Source of the DNA: an uncultured Solirubrobacteraceae bacterium
GTDB lineage: Bacteria > Actinomycetota > Thermoleophilia > Solirubrobacterales > Solirubrobacteraceae
NCBI GenBank assembly: GCA_902806175.1
Contig: CADCVQ010000124.1
Location: 1 to 54,204, forward strand
Direction: 5' to 3'
Length of the DNA: 54,204 nt
Below, in pieces: positions 39,918 through 48,269 of the stretch. Under the pieces are notes generated by a model. The model saw only the letters and a list, made by a program, of their open reading frames with translations, made no database searches and was not told the DNA's origin. The translations under genes and the position numbers were made by a program. Within the stretch, counting starts at the first letter, position 1; each line of letters starts with the position of its first letter.

Positions 39918-40561
39918 GCGACGACCCGCGCGAGTTCTGGGACCGGATCTATCGCGCTCGCGACCGCCCGCATACCCACCGCCCGCACCCGTACCTGGTC
40001 GACGAACTGACGCAGGCCGAGCCGGGAACTGCGCTCGACCTCGGCTGCGGCGACGGCGCCAACGCGATCTGGCTCGCGACGCAGGGATGGACGGTCACGG
40101 CCGTCGACGTCTCCGAGCTCGCGCTGGAGCGCGCAGCGCAGTCCGCCGAGCAGGCCGGAGTCGCCGCGCGGCTGCGCTGGGAGTGCGCCGACCTGCGCGA
40201 CTGGACGACGTCGCAGACGTTCGACCTCGTCACCGCGCTGTTTCTGCACACGCCGCTGGAGCTGGACTACCCGGCGGTTCTGGCGCGCGCCGCGGCGCGT
40301 GCGAACGCGGGCGCCACCGTGCTGGTGATCGGCCACTACACGCTGCCACCCTGGGCCTGGGATCCGGATGACACCGACGGGTTGTTCAGCGCCGCCGAGC
40401 TCGTGTCGGCGCTCGCGCTGCACGCGCCCGACTGGCAGGTCCGGCTGGCCGACGAGGTCGCGCGCACGGTGATGCACGACGGGCAGCAGAGTAGTGTTCG
40501 TGACGCGGTGCTGCACGCTGTCCGGGGGCGTGCCGAGACCAGCCCGCTCGCCGCGAGCTAG
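39914..40561 (+). CDS. Class I SAM-dependent methyltransferase
   Basis: A 215-residue protein from ATG 39914, overlapping the flavoprotein stop. It starts with FWDRIYRARDRPHTHRPHPYL and has the SAM motif ALDLGCGDGANAIWLA, VTAVDVSELAL and CADLRDW. The WDxxY start and overall size resemble TehB/thiopurine-type methyltransferases acting on small molecules. Translational coupling with the TrxR-like enzyme and control by the XRE-cupin regulator are inferred from gene order. Confidence 0.9.
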   Translation: MSDDPREFWDRIYRARDRPHTHRPHPYLVDELTQAEPGTALDLGCGDGANAIWLATQGWTVTAVDVSELALERAAQSAEQAGVAARLRWECADLRDWTTSQTFDLVTALFLHTPLELDYPAVLARAAARANAGATVLVIGHYTLPPWAWDPDDTDGLFSAAELVSALALHAPDWQVRLADEVARTVMHDGQQSSVRDAVLHAVRGRAETSPLAAS

Positions 40562-40648
40562 GATGCCGGCCGCCCCGAGCGCGGGCCGAGCTCGCGACGA
40601 GCACCGACACAGACGCCGCCCGCCGCGCCGTCGGCTGAACAGGCCCGC

Positions 40649-41773
40649 TCACGGTGCCCGCGAGGGAACCGGTCGTACCCGGGTGCTGCGCCCGACGACG
40701 GCGACGGTGCGGTGGTATGACGCGCGCAACGCGCCGCGGGCTGCCAGGCCGCGACGCGCGGCGTCGCCGACCGGCAGCACGGCGTAGTCGGGGTGGCGCA
40801 CCCAGGTGGGCACGTAGCGGATGCGCACGACCCGTGCGCCGCGGCGGGCGTCCCACTCGATCTCCAGAAGCGCGATCAACCCGTCCTGTGTCGCGGCAGG
40901 GCAGCAGGCCGCCGACTGGTTGGAGATGAGGTTTCCCGCGCCGTAGACGACGAGCCGCCCCGCCGCCTCGCTGATCGGCTGCACGACGTGGACGTGCTGG
41001 CCGATCAGGGCGGTGATCGTCCGCGAGCGCAGCAGCCGGCGCGCCAGCCTGCGCTGAAATGCGCTCGGCGCATGGCGGTACTCGTCGCCCGCGTGCAGGT
41101 TGACGATGACGACCTGGGCACCGGCGCGGCGCGCGCGGCGCGCCTCGGCGAGGATTCGCTCGGCCTGCGCGATGTTGACCGACCACGGCGCGGGCGACGC
41201 AATGCCGTTCGTGTGCTCGGTGTAGGACAGAAACGCGACGCGCAGTCCGTTGACCGTGAGCAGTGCCGGGCGCCGCTGCGCCGCGGCCGAGCGGTAGGAG
41301 CCGGCGTGCTCGACGCCGGCGCGGTTGAGCGCCGCGATCGTCGCGTCGACGCCGGACTGCCCCTGATCGAGCGTGTGGTTGGAGGCCGTGCTGCACACGT
41401 CCCAGCCGGTTGACGCGATCGCCCGCGCCAGCGCCGGCGGCGTGTTGAAGCTCGGATAGCCGCTCGGCGGGCGGCTCGTCATCGGCGTCTCGACATGGCA
41501 GATCGCGACATCCGCCGGGCGCAGGTAGCGCCGCACGTAGCGAAACATCGGAGCGAAGTCGTAGCGCCTCCCGCCGCCGTTGGCGAGCGCTCGGTTGAAG
41601 ACCGGCGAATGGATCAGCAGGTCGCCGCTGGCGGCCACGCGCAATCGCACGGTCTGCTCGGACGTCGTCGCCGAGGCCTGCAGCGCATCCGGCGCCGCGC
41701 CATGCAGCGCGACGAGCGCCATGACGAACAGCAGGCAGCGGCGCAGCTGTGTCGCGAGCGGCCGCAGCGTCAA
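40649..41773 (-). CDS. CapA-family (poly-gamma-glutamate synthesis-type) metallophosphatase-like protein
   Basis: A 374-residue protein from TTG 41773, in TTGA overlap with the upstream gene. A signal peptide (RRCLLFVMALVALHGAAPDALQA) is followed by AASGDLLIHSPV, DVAICHVETPM, STASNHTLDQG, VAFLSYTEHTNG, VVIVNLHAGDEY and IGQHVHVVQPI, the standard CapA/PgsA order with metal-binding His and Asp. Capsule-linked CapA proteins act at the cell surface. No poly-glutamate synthase gene is in view, so the substrate is unknown; a role in surface polymer handling is likely. Confidence 0.9.
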   Translation of the reverse strand: MTLRPLATQLRRCLLFVMALVALHGAAPDALQASATTSEQTVRLRVAASGDLLIHSPVFNRALANGGGRRYDFAPMFRYVRRYLRPADVAICHVETPMTSRPPSGYPSFNTPPALARAIASTGWDVCSTASNHTLDQGQSGVDATIAALNRAGVEHAGSYRSAAAQRRPALLTVNGLRVAFLSYTEHTNGIASPAPWSVNIAQAERILAEARRARRAGAQVVIVNLHAGDEYRHAPSAFQRRLARRLLRSRTITALIGQHVHVVQPISEAAGRLVVYGAGNLISNQSAACCPAATQDGLIALLEIEWDARRGARVVRIRYVPTWVRHPDYAVLPVGDAARRGLAARGALRASYHRTVAVVGRSTRVRPVPSRAP

Positions 41774-42066
41774 CCACGTCCACTGGCGTCGGCCGGTGAC
41801 CGCTCACCGCTGCCGGGCGTCTGCGCCGCGAGCGGGCTGTCGTCCGCCGTCGGCCGCAGCGTCCAGAAGACGACGTCCTGGCGGCGGGCGTAGTGCAGCA
41901 GCGGCTCGCCGCGGAGCTCGACGGCGATCTCGGCGGCCGTCGTGTTGACGTCGATGTCGGTTTCGGCGTGCTGCAGCGGCCACGGCCGGTGCGCTCGGAT
42001 CCGCGCCACGCGCTCGTGGGCGAGCGGCGCGGCGAGCAGATCGAGACCATGGGCGACGAGCTTCAC
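41770..42066 (-). CDS. Hypothetical protein coupled to the CapA-like gene
   Basis: A 98-residue protein from GTG 42066 (an upstream TTG would add 17 residues). No domain is recognised. The sequence contains AHRPWPLQHAETDIDVNTTAAEIAVELRGE, suggesting two short strands and a helix, and a disordered Ser/Pro-rich tail. The four-base overlap with the capA-like gene indicates co-translation. Confidence 0.5.
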   Translation of the reverse strand: MKLVAHGLDLLAAPLAHERVARIRAHRPWPLQHAETDIDVNTTAAEIAVELRGEPLLHYARRQDVVFWTLRPTADDSPLAAQTPGSGERSPADASGRG

Positions 42067-42165
42067 GCGCGTGAGGACTAGCAGTCGCGGCCCTGCGACG
42101 CGAGTCCGCCCGGGCAACGGACGCCGATCGGAATCGCTGAGACAGCCCGCGAGAAGGCGTCGCGG

Positions 42166-42915
42166 CTACCTCTCATCTGGCTCGCCCTGCTCCTGCAACG
42201 CCTCCCAGAACGCAGCGCGCACCGCGTCGGCGCCCCAGGCGTTCGGCTCGATGATCTGGCAGTACCAGAGCGCGCGGTCGCGGGGGCGGGCCTTGCCCTG
42301 CCCGGGGTTGCCCGCCTGCAGGCCGTGGCCGAGGAAGCGGCCGTGGATGTCGGCGACGACGGCGCCGTGCTCACCCGCCACGACGCGCAGCGTCCTGTTG
42401 AGCTCGGCGAGGACCTCGACGACGTCCGGCCAGGGCGCAAGCCCTACGCGCCAGGCCTCGCCGGTGCCGTCGCTGGGGTCGTACACGGTACCCACGACGA
42501 TCGGGTCCTGCGGCGCGACGAGGGCGTGCAGGCGCTCGAGCGCCAGGCCCACGCGTGCGCCGACGACGCCGACGATCTCCAGCGCCCGGCGCGTGTCGCC
42601 GTAGGCGCCCAGCACGTCGTTGCCGCCGACGGTGAGGGTGACGACGCGCGGCACGGCGCCGGAGGACTCCAGGCGCGGCAGCTGGACGTCGAGCAGCGAT
42701 GCCGTCGTGCCGCCGTCCGTCGCGAGCAGCCCGAAGCCGAGTTCCGGGCGCGTCGTCGCGAGGTCGCGGCCCCGCCAGTGCGGGAAGTCGCGGTCGCGGT
42801 TGCGCGCGAGCAGGCTCGCGCCGCCGCGCCCCGGTCCGCCTGCGTACACGTCGATCGATATCGAGTCGCCGAGGGCGACGTAGACCTGCGCGGCACCGGT
42901 CTTGGATCTCGTCAT
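42166..42915 (-). CDS. SGNH/GDSL-type hydrolase
   Basis: A 249-residue protein from ATG 42915. Block I ALGDSIS provides the nucleophile Ser, block III TLTVGGNDVLG gives the oxyanion Gly and Asn, and the C-terminal part (IIEPNAWGADAVRAAFW) is where the Asp/His pair is expected; here the usual DxxHP is altered to EPNAWG, so catalysis may be impaired or rearranged. No signal peptide is seen. Family members are esterases, lipases or carbohydrate deacetylases. Confidence 0.82.
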   Translation of the reverse strand: MTRSKTGAAQVYVALGDSISIDVYAGGPGRGGASLLARNRDRDFPHWRGRDLATTRPELGFGLLATDGGTTASLLDVQLPRLESSGAVPRVVTLTVGGNDVLGAYGDTRRALEIVGVVGARVGLALERLHALVAPQDPIVVGTVYDPSDGTGEAWRVGLAPWPDVVEVLAELNRTLRVVAGEHGAVVADIHGRFLGHGLQAGNPGQGKARPRDRALWYCQIIEPNAWGADAVRAAFWEALQEQGEPDER

Positions 42916-43013
42916 CCCGCGAGGGTTCCCCGTCAGGCGGCAGCGTCCCCGCCGATGGGCGCGCGAGGTGTCGGCTACGACATCGCCGGGCAGTGTTCGC
43001 CCGAATGGGACGC

Positions 43014-43592
43014 ATGAAGGACCGGATGCTCCGCGGCGAGCTCTACATCGCCGACGACGAGGACCTGGCGGTCGACTTCGCCCACGCGCAGGACCTGCTG
43101 GCGCGCTACAACGGCCTCGCGCACGGCGAGCAGCGCACGCGCGACGAGATCCTGGCCGAGCTGCTCGGCGAGGTCGGCGAGGGCGTCGTCATCCGGCCGC
43201 CGTTTCGCTGCGAGTACGGGACGCGGGTCACGATCGGCGCCGGTACGTTTGCCAACTACGACCTCCTGATGCTCGACGTCGCGCCGATCACCATCGGCGC
43301 GCGCTGTCAGATCGCGACGCGGGTGCAGGTCCTCACGGCGACGCATCCGATCGACCCGGAGGCACGCCGGCTCGGATGGGAGTCCGCCGCGCCGATCGTC
43401 GTCGGCGACAACGTCTGGCTGGGCGGCGGCGTCATCCTGTGCCCCGGCGTGACGATCGGCGACGACACCGTGGTGGGTGCCGGCGCCGTCGTCACCCGCG
43501 ACCTCCCCAGCGGCGTCGTCGCCGTCGGCGCCCCCGCGAAGATCCTGCGCGAGATCGCCGAGCGCGACCGCGTCGACATACCCGCCCGTTGA
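43014..43592 (+). CDS. Maltose/galactoside O-acetyltransferase-like hexapeptide-repeat enzyme
   Basis: A 192-residue protein from ATG 43014 (ATG 43005 possible). The N-terminal MKDRMLRGELYIADDEDL matches the Mac domain, followed by a left-handed beta-helix with hexapeptide repeats (IGARCQIATRVQVLTATHPID with catalytic His; VVGDNVWLGGGVILCPGVTIG). It should transfer acetyl from acetyl-CoA to a sugar hydroxyl, as in Maa, LacA and NodL. Length is in the normal range of 180-200. It is divergent from the SGNH hydrolase gene, which could act on acetylated sugars; this link is speculative. Confidence 0.93.
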   Translation: MKDRMLRGELYIADDEDLAVDFAHAQDLLARYNGLAHGEQRTRDEILAELLGEVGEGVVIRPPFRCEYGTRVTIGAGTFANYDLLMLDVAPITIGARCQIATRVQVLTATHPIDPEARRLGWESAAPIVVGDNVWLGGGVILCPGVTIGDDTVVGAGAVVTRDLPSGVVAVGAPAKILREIAERDRVDIPAR

Positions 43593-43655
43593 TCCTCGCT
43601 CGCTGCTGCATGCGCGCGAGGCGTCACCCGGGTTCCGTGGCCGGCGGGCCGATCC

Positions 43656-43985
43656 GTGGCGTCGGCGGCGACGACTGCGTCGTCGTGTCGGCGTCCGGCG
43701 CGCGGTCACGCGCTCTCTCGGGCCCTCATGCGCGAGGTCGAACACGCGCTGGGCGCCGCCCAGGCCGCGGGTGAGGTCCGCCCGGACCTCACGCCGACGG
43801 ACCTGCCGATCATCATCATGGCGATCTCCCATGCCACGGCGCCCCTGCACGGCGAGCACCCGGTGTTGTGGCGCCGCTTTCTGCGCCTGTTTCTCGACGG
43901 CGCGCGCGTCGACAGCCCCAGCGACCTCGGCGCACCGCCGGTGCCGCGCGGCCAGTTCGAGCGATCACGCGACGCGTGTCGCTGA
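43656..43985 (+). pseudogene. C-terminal remnant of a TetR-family regulator
   Basis: About 80 residues match the ligand-binding end of TetR-type regulators: VRPDLTPTDLPIIIMA, then WRRFLRLFLDGAR. The N-terminal helix-turn-helix is absent; upstream bases only give low-complexity translation. A GTG at 43656 keeps the frame open for 109 codons, but a DNA-binding function is not possible. Confidence 0.65.
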
Positions 43986-44041
43986 CGAGCGCCGGCATGG
44001 TCAGCGCCACGCGTGCAGCGGGCCCCCTCCCTTGCTGCGTC

Positions 44042-45070
44042 TCAGCAGTCGGCGGTGACCACGCGCGCGCTGTTTCCCGGGTGCGCGAGGCCGTGGCGCA
44101 ATGACACGAAGGCCGCCCCTCCGACGACGAGCGGCAGCCAGAAGAGGATGACGCGGTAGGCGAGCACCGCCGCGACGGTCGCCGCGAGCGGGGTGCCGAA
44201 GACGACGAGCGTCCCGATCAGTCCGCCGTCGATCCCGCCGATGCCACCCGGGATCGGCAGCAGCCCGCCGAGCTGCCCGATGAGATAGCCGAGCAGGATG
44301 ATCGTCAGCGCGGGCGCCTCGCCGACGGCGTTGAACGTCGCCCACAGGACGGCGTTGTCAAAGGCCCAGTAGCCGACCGCGCCGGTCAGCAGGACGAGGT
44401 CGCGTGATCGCGCGAGCTCGACTGCCTCTGCCGTCCCGGAGATCACCGCGCGGCGCGCGGCGGACAGCGCGCGCGTGACGCGACGTGCGTCGGCCGCCGG
44501 TTCCCGTCCTGGTCCGAGCCGCGGTAGGAGAAGGAGGCCGACGATCACCGCGAGCGCCGTCGCGGCGGGTAGCGCGGTCAGCCACAGCGAGAGGTCCGGG
44601 CCGAGCACGCCGACGGCGAGCAACGTGCCGAGCAGCGCGACTGCCACGAAGTTCACCGACGACTTGATGAGAAAGAAGGCCACGGAGCGTCGGGCGATGC
44701 GCTCGCTTGCCATCCCGCCCTGGTGCAGCACCCAGGCGCCCAGCGCGAGCCCGGTCGCGCCGCTGGCCGGGACGATCGAGCCCACACCGAGCTCTGACCA
44801 CGCGATCTGCCAGCTGCGCCGCCGGTCCATGCGCCGGCAGAAGACCGGGCGGAACATCGCCACGTAGCTCAGGCAGCTCAGGGCCTCCAGTGCGACCGCC
44901 ACGGCCAGCCACGCGGGGGCGGCGTCACCGAGCGTGGATCGCAGCTCGTCGAGGCCGGGCGCCAGCAGGAGCACCAGCCCGACGACCGCGACCAGCGCCG
45001 CGAGCCCGCCGGCGCGGCGGCGCAGGCGGTGCGGGTCGAGATCACGCGGAAGGGCGGTCGTGACGGCCAT
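44042..45070 (-). CDS. YbhN/lysylphosphatidylglycerol-synthase-type membrane protein
   Basis: A 342-residue protein from ATG 45070 with about eight hydrophobic segments. The conserved LPG_synthase_TM features are SCLSYVAMFRPVF, WSELGVGSIVPASGATGLALGAW, FLIKSSVNFVAVAL, LLPIPGGIGGIDGGLIG and YRVILFWLPLVVGG. It corresponds to the flippase/regulatory half of MprF without the synthetase domain; stand-alone UPF0104 proteins are implicated in lipid or hopanoid/glycan movement. Both neighbouring intact genes concern envelope or signalling, without a specific link. Confidence 0.88.
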   Translation of the reverse strand: MAVTTALPRDLDPHRLRRRAGGLAALVAVVGLVLLLAPGLDELRSTLGDAAPAWLAVAVALEALSCLSYVAMFRPVFCRRMDRRRSWQIAWSELGVGSIVPASGATGLALGAWVLHQGGMASERIARRSVAFFLIKSSVNFVAVALLGTLLAVGVLGPDLSLWLTALPAATALAVIVGLLLLPRLGPGREPAADARRVTRALSAARRAVISGTAEAVELARSRDLVLLTGAVGYWAFDNAVLWATFNAVGEAPALTIILLGYLIGQLGGLLPIPGGIGGIDGGLIGTLVVFGTPLAATVAAVLAYRVILFWLPLVVGGAAFVSLRHGLAHPGNSARVVTADC

Positions 45071-45296
45071 GTCGCGTCGTCAGGCGATCTCGAGCATCGG
45101 CTCGCGCGGGTCGACGCGGGCGCCCGGCGGGCTGCGGAAGTTCTGGGTGAGGCCGTGGCCGGCCATCGCGATGCCCTTCGTCGGCGGAGGTCGGAGATCC
45201 CGCTGTATTCATAGCAGCTTCGAAAAACGAAGCTGCTTGCGGTGGCGCTGACGGCTCCGTCACGCAGCGCTGAGGTCGCCTCGCCGCAGCGCGCGG
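45071..45296. other. Intergenic region with inverted repeat
   Basis: About 226 bases between the YbhN-like gene and the diguanylate cyclase gene. A minus-strand frame ending at 45082 reads MAGHGLTQNFRSPPGARVD and then EPMLEIA, which looks protein-like but is only about 30 residues from the nearest ATG; it may be a remnant or microprotein. A strong hairpin is listed separately. Confidence 0.35.
45213..45237 (-). terminator. Perfect 10-bp hairpin downstream of the diguanylate cyclase gene
   Basis: AGCAGCTTCG (45213-45222), five A residues, then CGAAGCTGCT (45228-45237). On the minus strand the loop is TTTTT. It lies 60 bases beyond the cyclase stop, where a terminator is expected, though no T-run follows the stem. 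Confidence 0.5.
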
Positions 45297-46616
45297 TCAG
45301 GCCCGACCTTCGTCGGGCGGCCAGCGTGCGCGCATGGTCCGGTTCTTGCCGGCGCGCTTTGCCTCACGAAGGGCGCCATCGGCGGCGGCGAACAGCATGC
45401 GCTCGTCGGCAGCGACGGGGGGCACCGCGGCCACCCCACAGCTCGTCGTCACCGTAATCTCGGGCTGGCCGTCCAGGCTTGTGATGCGCAGCGCGTCGAT
45501 GCGCTCGCGTACCCGCTCGGCGAGGTTGAACGTGCCCTCGAGATCGGTTCCCGGCACGATGATCGCGAACTCGTCGCCGATATTCGGGCGCGCCGGATGG
45601 TCGACCTCGCGGGACGTCTCGCGTAGCACCCGCGCAACCTCGCGCAGGACCACATTGCCCTGCTGCTGGCCATAGATCTTGTTGAACCTCCCGAAGCCGT
45701 CGAGGTCCATCAGCACGAGTCCGACGGCTGTGCCGTAGCGCTTGCTGCGCTCGATCTCATCGGTGAGCGCTTCACGGAACGCGCGACTGTTGGCCAGGCC
45801 GGTCCGCTCGTCTGTCACCGACGCGAGCACCACCGTCTCGTGGAGCTGGACGTTCTCCTTCGACACGAGCACCGCGCACGCGATCGCGATCAGAAAGAAG
45901 CCCAGCAGGATCAGGCCGGCCGTCAGCCGGCCGTTGCGGATCCTCTCGCCCGTGCCCTCGATCGTGCCGAGCGTCGATACGCGCAGGCGCTGGCCGGTGA
46001 ACGCGCTCGGGTCGTTGAATGACACGACGCGGTACGTGCGCCCGCCGACAGCGATCTCATCACCGTCGGCCGGCAGTTCGCGCATCGCGGCGAGGGGGAC
46101 TGTGCTCGCCAGCGACGCACGCCCGTTGCGCACGACCGCGTGCAGGCCGGTGATCTGGCGGACACGACGCGCGTATGCCCCGGCGTCGATGACGCTGACC
46201 TCCAGGCGCCCGAGGCTGCGCCCGGTCGAGGACTCGACGCGCCTGACCGCCGGTGCAAGCGCGGTCTTGTCGCCCGCCTGCAGGATCGCCCGCCGGTCGC
46301 GCACGAGCAGGATGCGCTCGATGCCGTGAAACTTCACGAGCTGCCGCGCCCGCTTGGCGGCGCGCCGCAGCTCGCCGTCTGCGATCGAGGACCTGAGGAC
46401 ACGGTCGTCGGCGACCACGTCGCGGATCGCGCGGTTCGCGCGCGCGCGTTGCTCGCCGAAGAGTCGCTGCGCGACATCGTGCTGCGCCGCGATCGCCGCG
46501 TCGGACTTCCCGTTCTCGCTCTGGCCGATGAGGCGAAACAACATGAACGCCACGGCCAGCATCGGAACCACGACGACGAGGACGAAGAACAACGCCAGGC
46601 GGTTGCGAAAGTTCAC
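45297..46616 (-). CDS. Membrane diguanylate cyclase-type GGDEF protein with IGDEF motif
   Basis: A 439-residue protein from GTG 46616 (ATG 46637 adds seven residues). A first membrane helix (LALFFVLVVVVPMLAVAFMLF) precedes an extracellular Cache-like domain (about 35-215), a second helix (about 232-252), and a GGDEF domain. The signature loop reads NIGDEFAII (346-350) where the first Gly is Ile, an unusual change at the GTP-binding turn. The catalytic Asp/Glu pair is retained, so activity is possible but uncertain. An RxxD-like REVD stands just upstream as a potential c-di-GMP inhibitory site. If active it would make c-di-GMP, which could serve the RsiG-like motif protein at the right edge of the window. 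Confidence 0.88.
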   Translation of the reverse strand: MNFRNRLALFFVLVVVVPMLAVAFMLFRLIGQSENGKSDAAIAAQHDVAQRLFGEQRARANRAIRDVVADDRVLRSSIADGELRRAAKRARQLVKFHGIERILLVRDRRAILQAGDKTALAPAVRRVESSTGRSLGRLEVSVIDAGAYARRVRQITGLHAVVRNGRASLASTVPLAAMRELPADGDEIAVGGRTYRVVSFNDPSAFTGQRLRVSTLGTIEGTGERIRNGRLTAGLILLGFFLIAIACAVLVSKENVQLHETVVLASVTDERTGLANSRAFREALTDEIERSKRYGTAVGLVLMDLDGFGRFNKIYGQQQGNVVLREVARVLRETSREVDHPARPNIGDEFAIIVPGTDLEGTFNLAERVRERIDALRITSLDGQPEITVTTSCGVAAVPPVAADERMLFAAADGALREAKRAGKNRTMRARWPPDEGRA

Positions 46617-46871
46617 GTGTGCCCAGCATCGGCACATTCGCGCCGTTGCGTGACCGCCGCACCGCGAAGCACGACGGTCGGAGTCCTGCCGACGCCCGAG
46701 CAGAGCGCGGGCGAGCACGCTGCGGCCCCAGCGAGCATCGGCTACGGCAGCGCGACATCGTCGGTGCGCGACGGTCCTCGCCCGCCGTGACCGCGTCGTC
46801 CACTAGAGAGATCGCGAGGCGGGGCCAGGATTTCCGTGAAGCCTGCGGCTCGCTCAGCAACGCCCTGAAAC

Positions 46872-47882
46872 TCACCCCGTGGGGTGCGTATCGCTCAGTC
46901 GGGCGCGCTTGGCGAAGACGTCAAAGGAGGGCCGCGGCGTACCGCGCGGGGAGAGAAGCGCCGAATCCCAGACGGCCATGCGGTCGGCCTTCCAGTGGTA
47001 GACGTAGACGCGCTTGATCCGCGGGCTGAGATCGGCGAGGGCGAAGACGCGGCGCATGCCCTCCGCCGAATGGCGCTTGCCGACGCGCATCATCGTGCGC
47101 CTGTCGGGACGCGCTCTCGGCGACGGCGTGGGGCGGCGCACGAGCGCGCCGACCTCGTTGAACCAGATCTCGCCGGGGGCCATGCGCAGCATCGTCCGCG
47201 TGCCCCAGGACGAGCTGGAGTTGGCATCGACGTAGTTGTGCAGGCCCCAATGGCGCGGGCGCCGGCCTGGCGGGAAGACCCGCAGGTAGTCGCGCATCCA
47301 GCGCTCGAGACTGGAGGTGTCGACGACGTCGGCTCCGAGCACCGTACAGCGCGGGCACTGCGATCGCAGCGTGTTGTAGTAGGACGCGATCCGCCGGGGG
47401 TTGGAGTTGGTGGCGTGGATCGCGATGTTGGGCTCGTTCCACGGACTGAACTCGCGCACCTTGCGGTAGCGCCGCCGGAAGGCGCGTACCTGCCTGGCGT
47501 AGACGGCCGTCGGCGGGAGGCTGAAGGGCCGCGCGCGGCTGCGCCCAAACGTGACCTGCGCAACCATCCGGGCCGCCGCGACGGCATCCATCCAGTCGTC
47601 GATCTCCGCGCGCTGCCGGGGGTAGCGCATCGCGTCCCAGGCGACCGCCAGCCGCGCATGCCCGACCGGGAGGTCGGCCAGTCGCGGATCGCTGAGATTC
47701 TCCGACCGCTGGTCGGCGATGCCGACGACGAGGCCCAACGCGGGCGGCGCCTGCGCCGGGGCGCCGGCGGTGGCGACGAGCGCAAGCCAGCCGAGCGCGG
47801 CCGCGCCGAGCAGCGCGGCGCCGATCGACCATGTTCGATGCCGGAGGAGCGTCCGGGGCCGCGGGTGTGTGGATGAAGACAT
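46872..47882 (-). CDS. Secreted/anchored clan GH-A-like glycoside hydrolase
   Basis: A 336-residue protein from ATG 47882 with an N-terminal membrane segment (WSIGAALLGAAALGWLALVATAGA). The (beta/alpha)8-type layout is suggested by SPWNEPNIA (acid/base Glu150 after Asn, as in GH5/GH39-like enzymes), VLGADVVDTSSL, GLHNYVDAN and IWFNEVGAL (nucleophile Glu243). The substrate is an unknown beta-glycan, acting outside the cell. It is divergent from the small gene at 48060 and precedes the diguanylate cyclase gene on the same strand after a 255-base gap. Confidence 0.8.
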   Translation of the reverse strand: MSSSTHPRPRTLLRHRTWSIGAALLGAAALGWLALVATAGAPAQAPPALGLVVGIADQRSENLSDPRLADLPVGHARLAVAWDAMRYPRQRAEIDDWMDAVAAARMVAQVTFGRSRARPFSLPPTAVYARQVRAFRRRYRKVREFSPWNEPNIAIHATNSNPRRIASYYNTLRSQCPRCTVLGADVVDTSSLERWMRDYLRVFPPGRRPRHWGLHNYVDANSSSSWGTRTMLRMAPGEIWFNEVGALVRRPTPSPRARPDRRTMMRVGKRHSAEGMRRVFALADLSPRIKRVYVYHWKADRMAVWDSALLSPRGTPRPSFDVFAKRARLSDTHPTG

Positions 47883-48059
47883 ACGGGCGCGTGTTCGACT
47901 CGCGGCGACGCTGCAGTGCGTGACCGCGACGCGGGGGGTTATACCGCCCGGCCGATCCGGATCCGTGGCCGCGGGGTCGCAAGGAAGAGCAGGGACTTGT
48001 CCGCGTGCGCTAAAACGTGCGCGGGGATGCGCCAAGCTCGCGACGGGTATTCATGGGTC

Positions 48060-48158
48060 ATGGGATTCATCAATCGCATCATCACAATGCTCACGGCGCC
48101 CTTTCGCGCTCTGGGATCCCGGTCCGGGCGTCGCGGCACTGGCCGTCGCGGCGTCTAG
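48060..48158 (+). CDS. Possible 32-residue basic microprotein
   Basis: ATG 48060 opens MGFINRIITMLTAPFRALG, an amphipathic/hydrophobic helix, followed by a basic tail (SRSGRRGTGRRGV). Such a composition suits a membrane-associating peptide. Support is limited to sequence character and the lack of any other gene in this gap; another ATG in a different frame lies seven bases upstream. Confidence 0.35.
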   Translation: MGFINRIITMLTAPFRALGSRSGRRGTGRRGV

Positions 48159-48269
48159 ATAACGGTTCGGCTGGCTGCTCGCCACCACCGCAACGGTCGG
48201 TGGCGGGGAGCCCGGCACGCAGCCGGCCTGGCAGCCGCGACCGCGTCTCAACGCGTCTTCCGGCATCCT

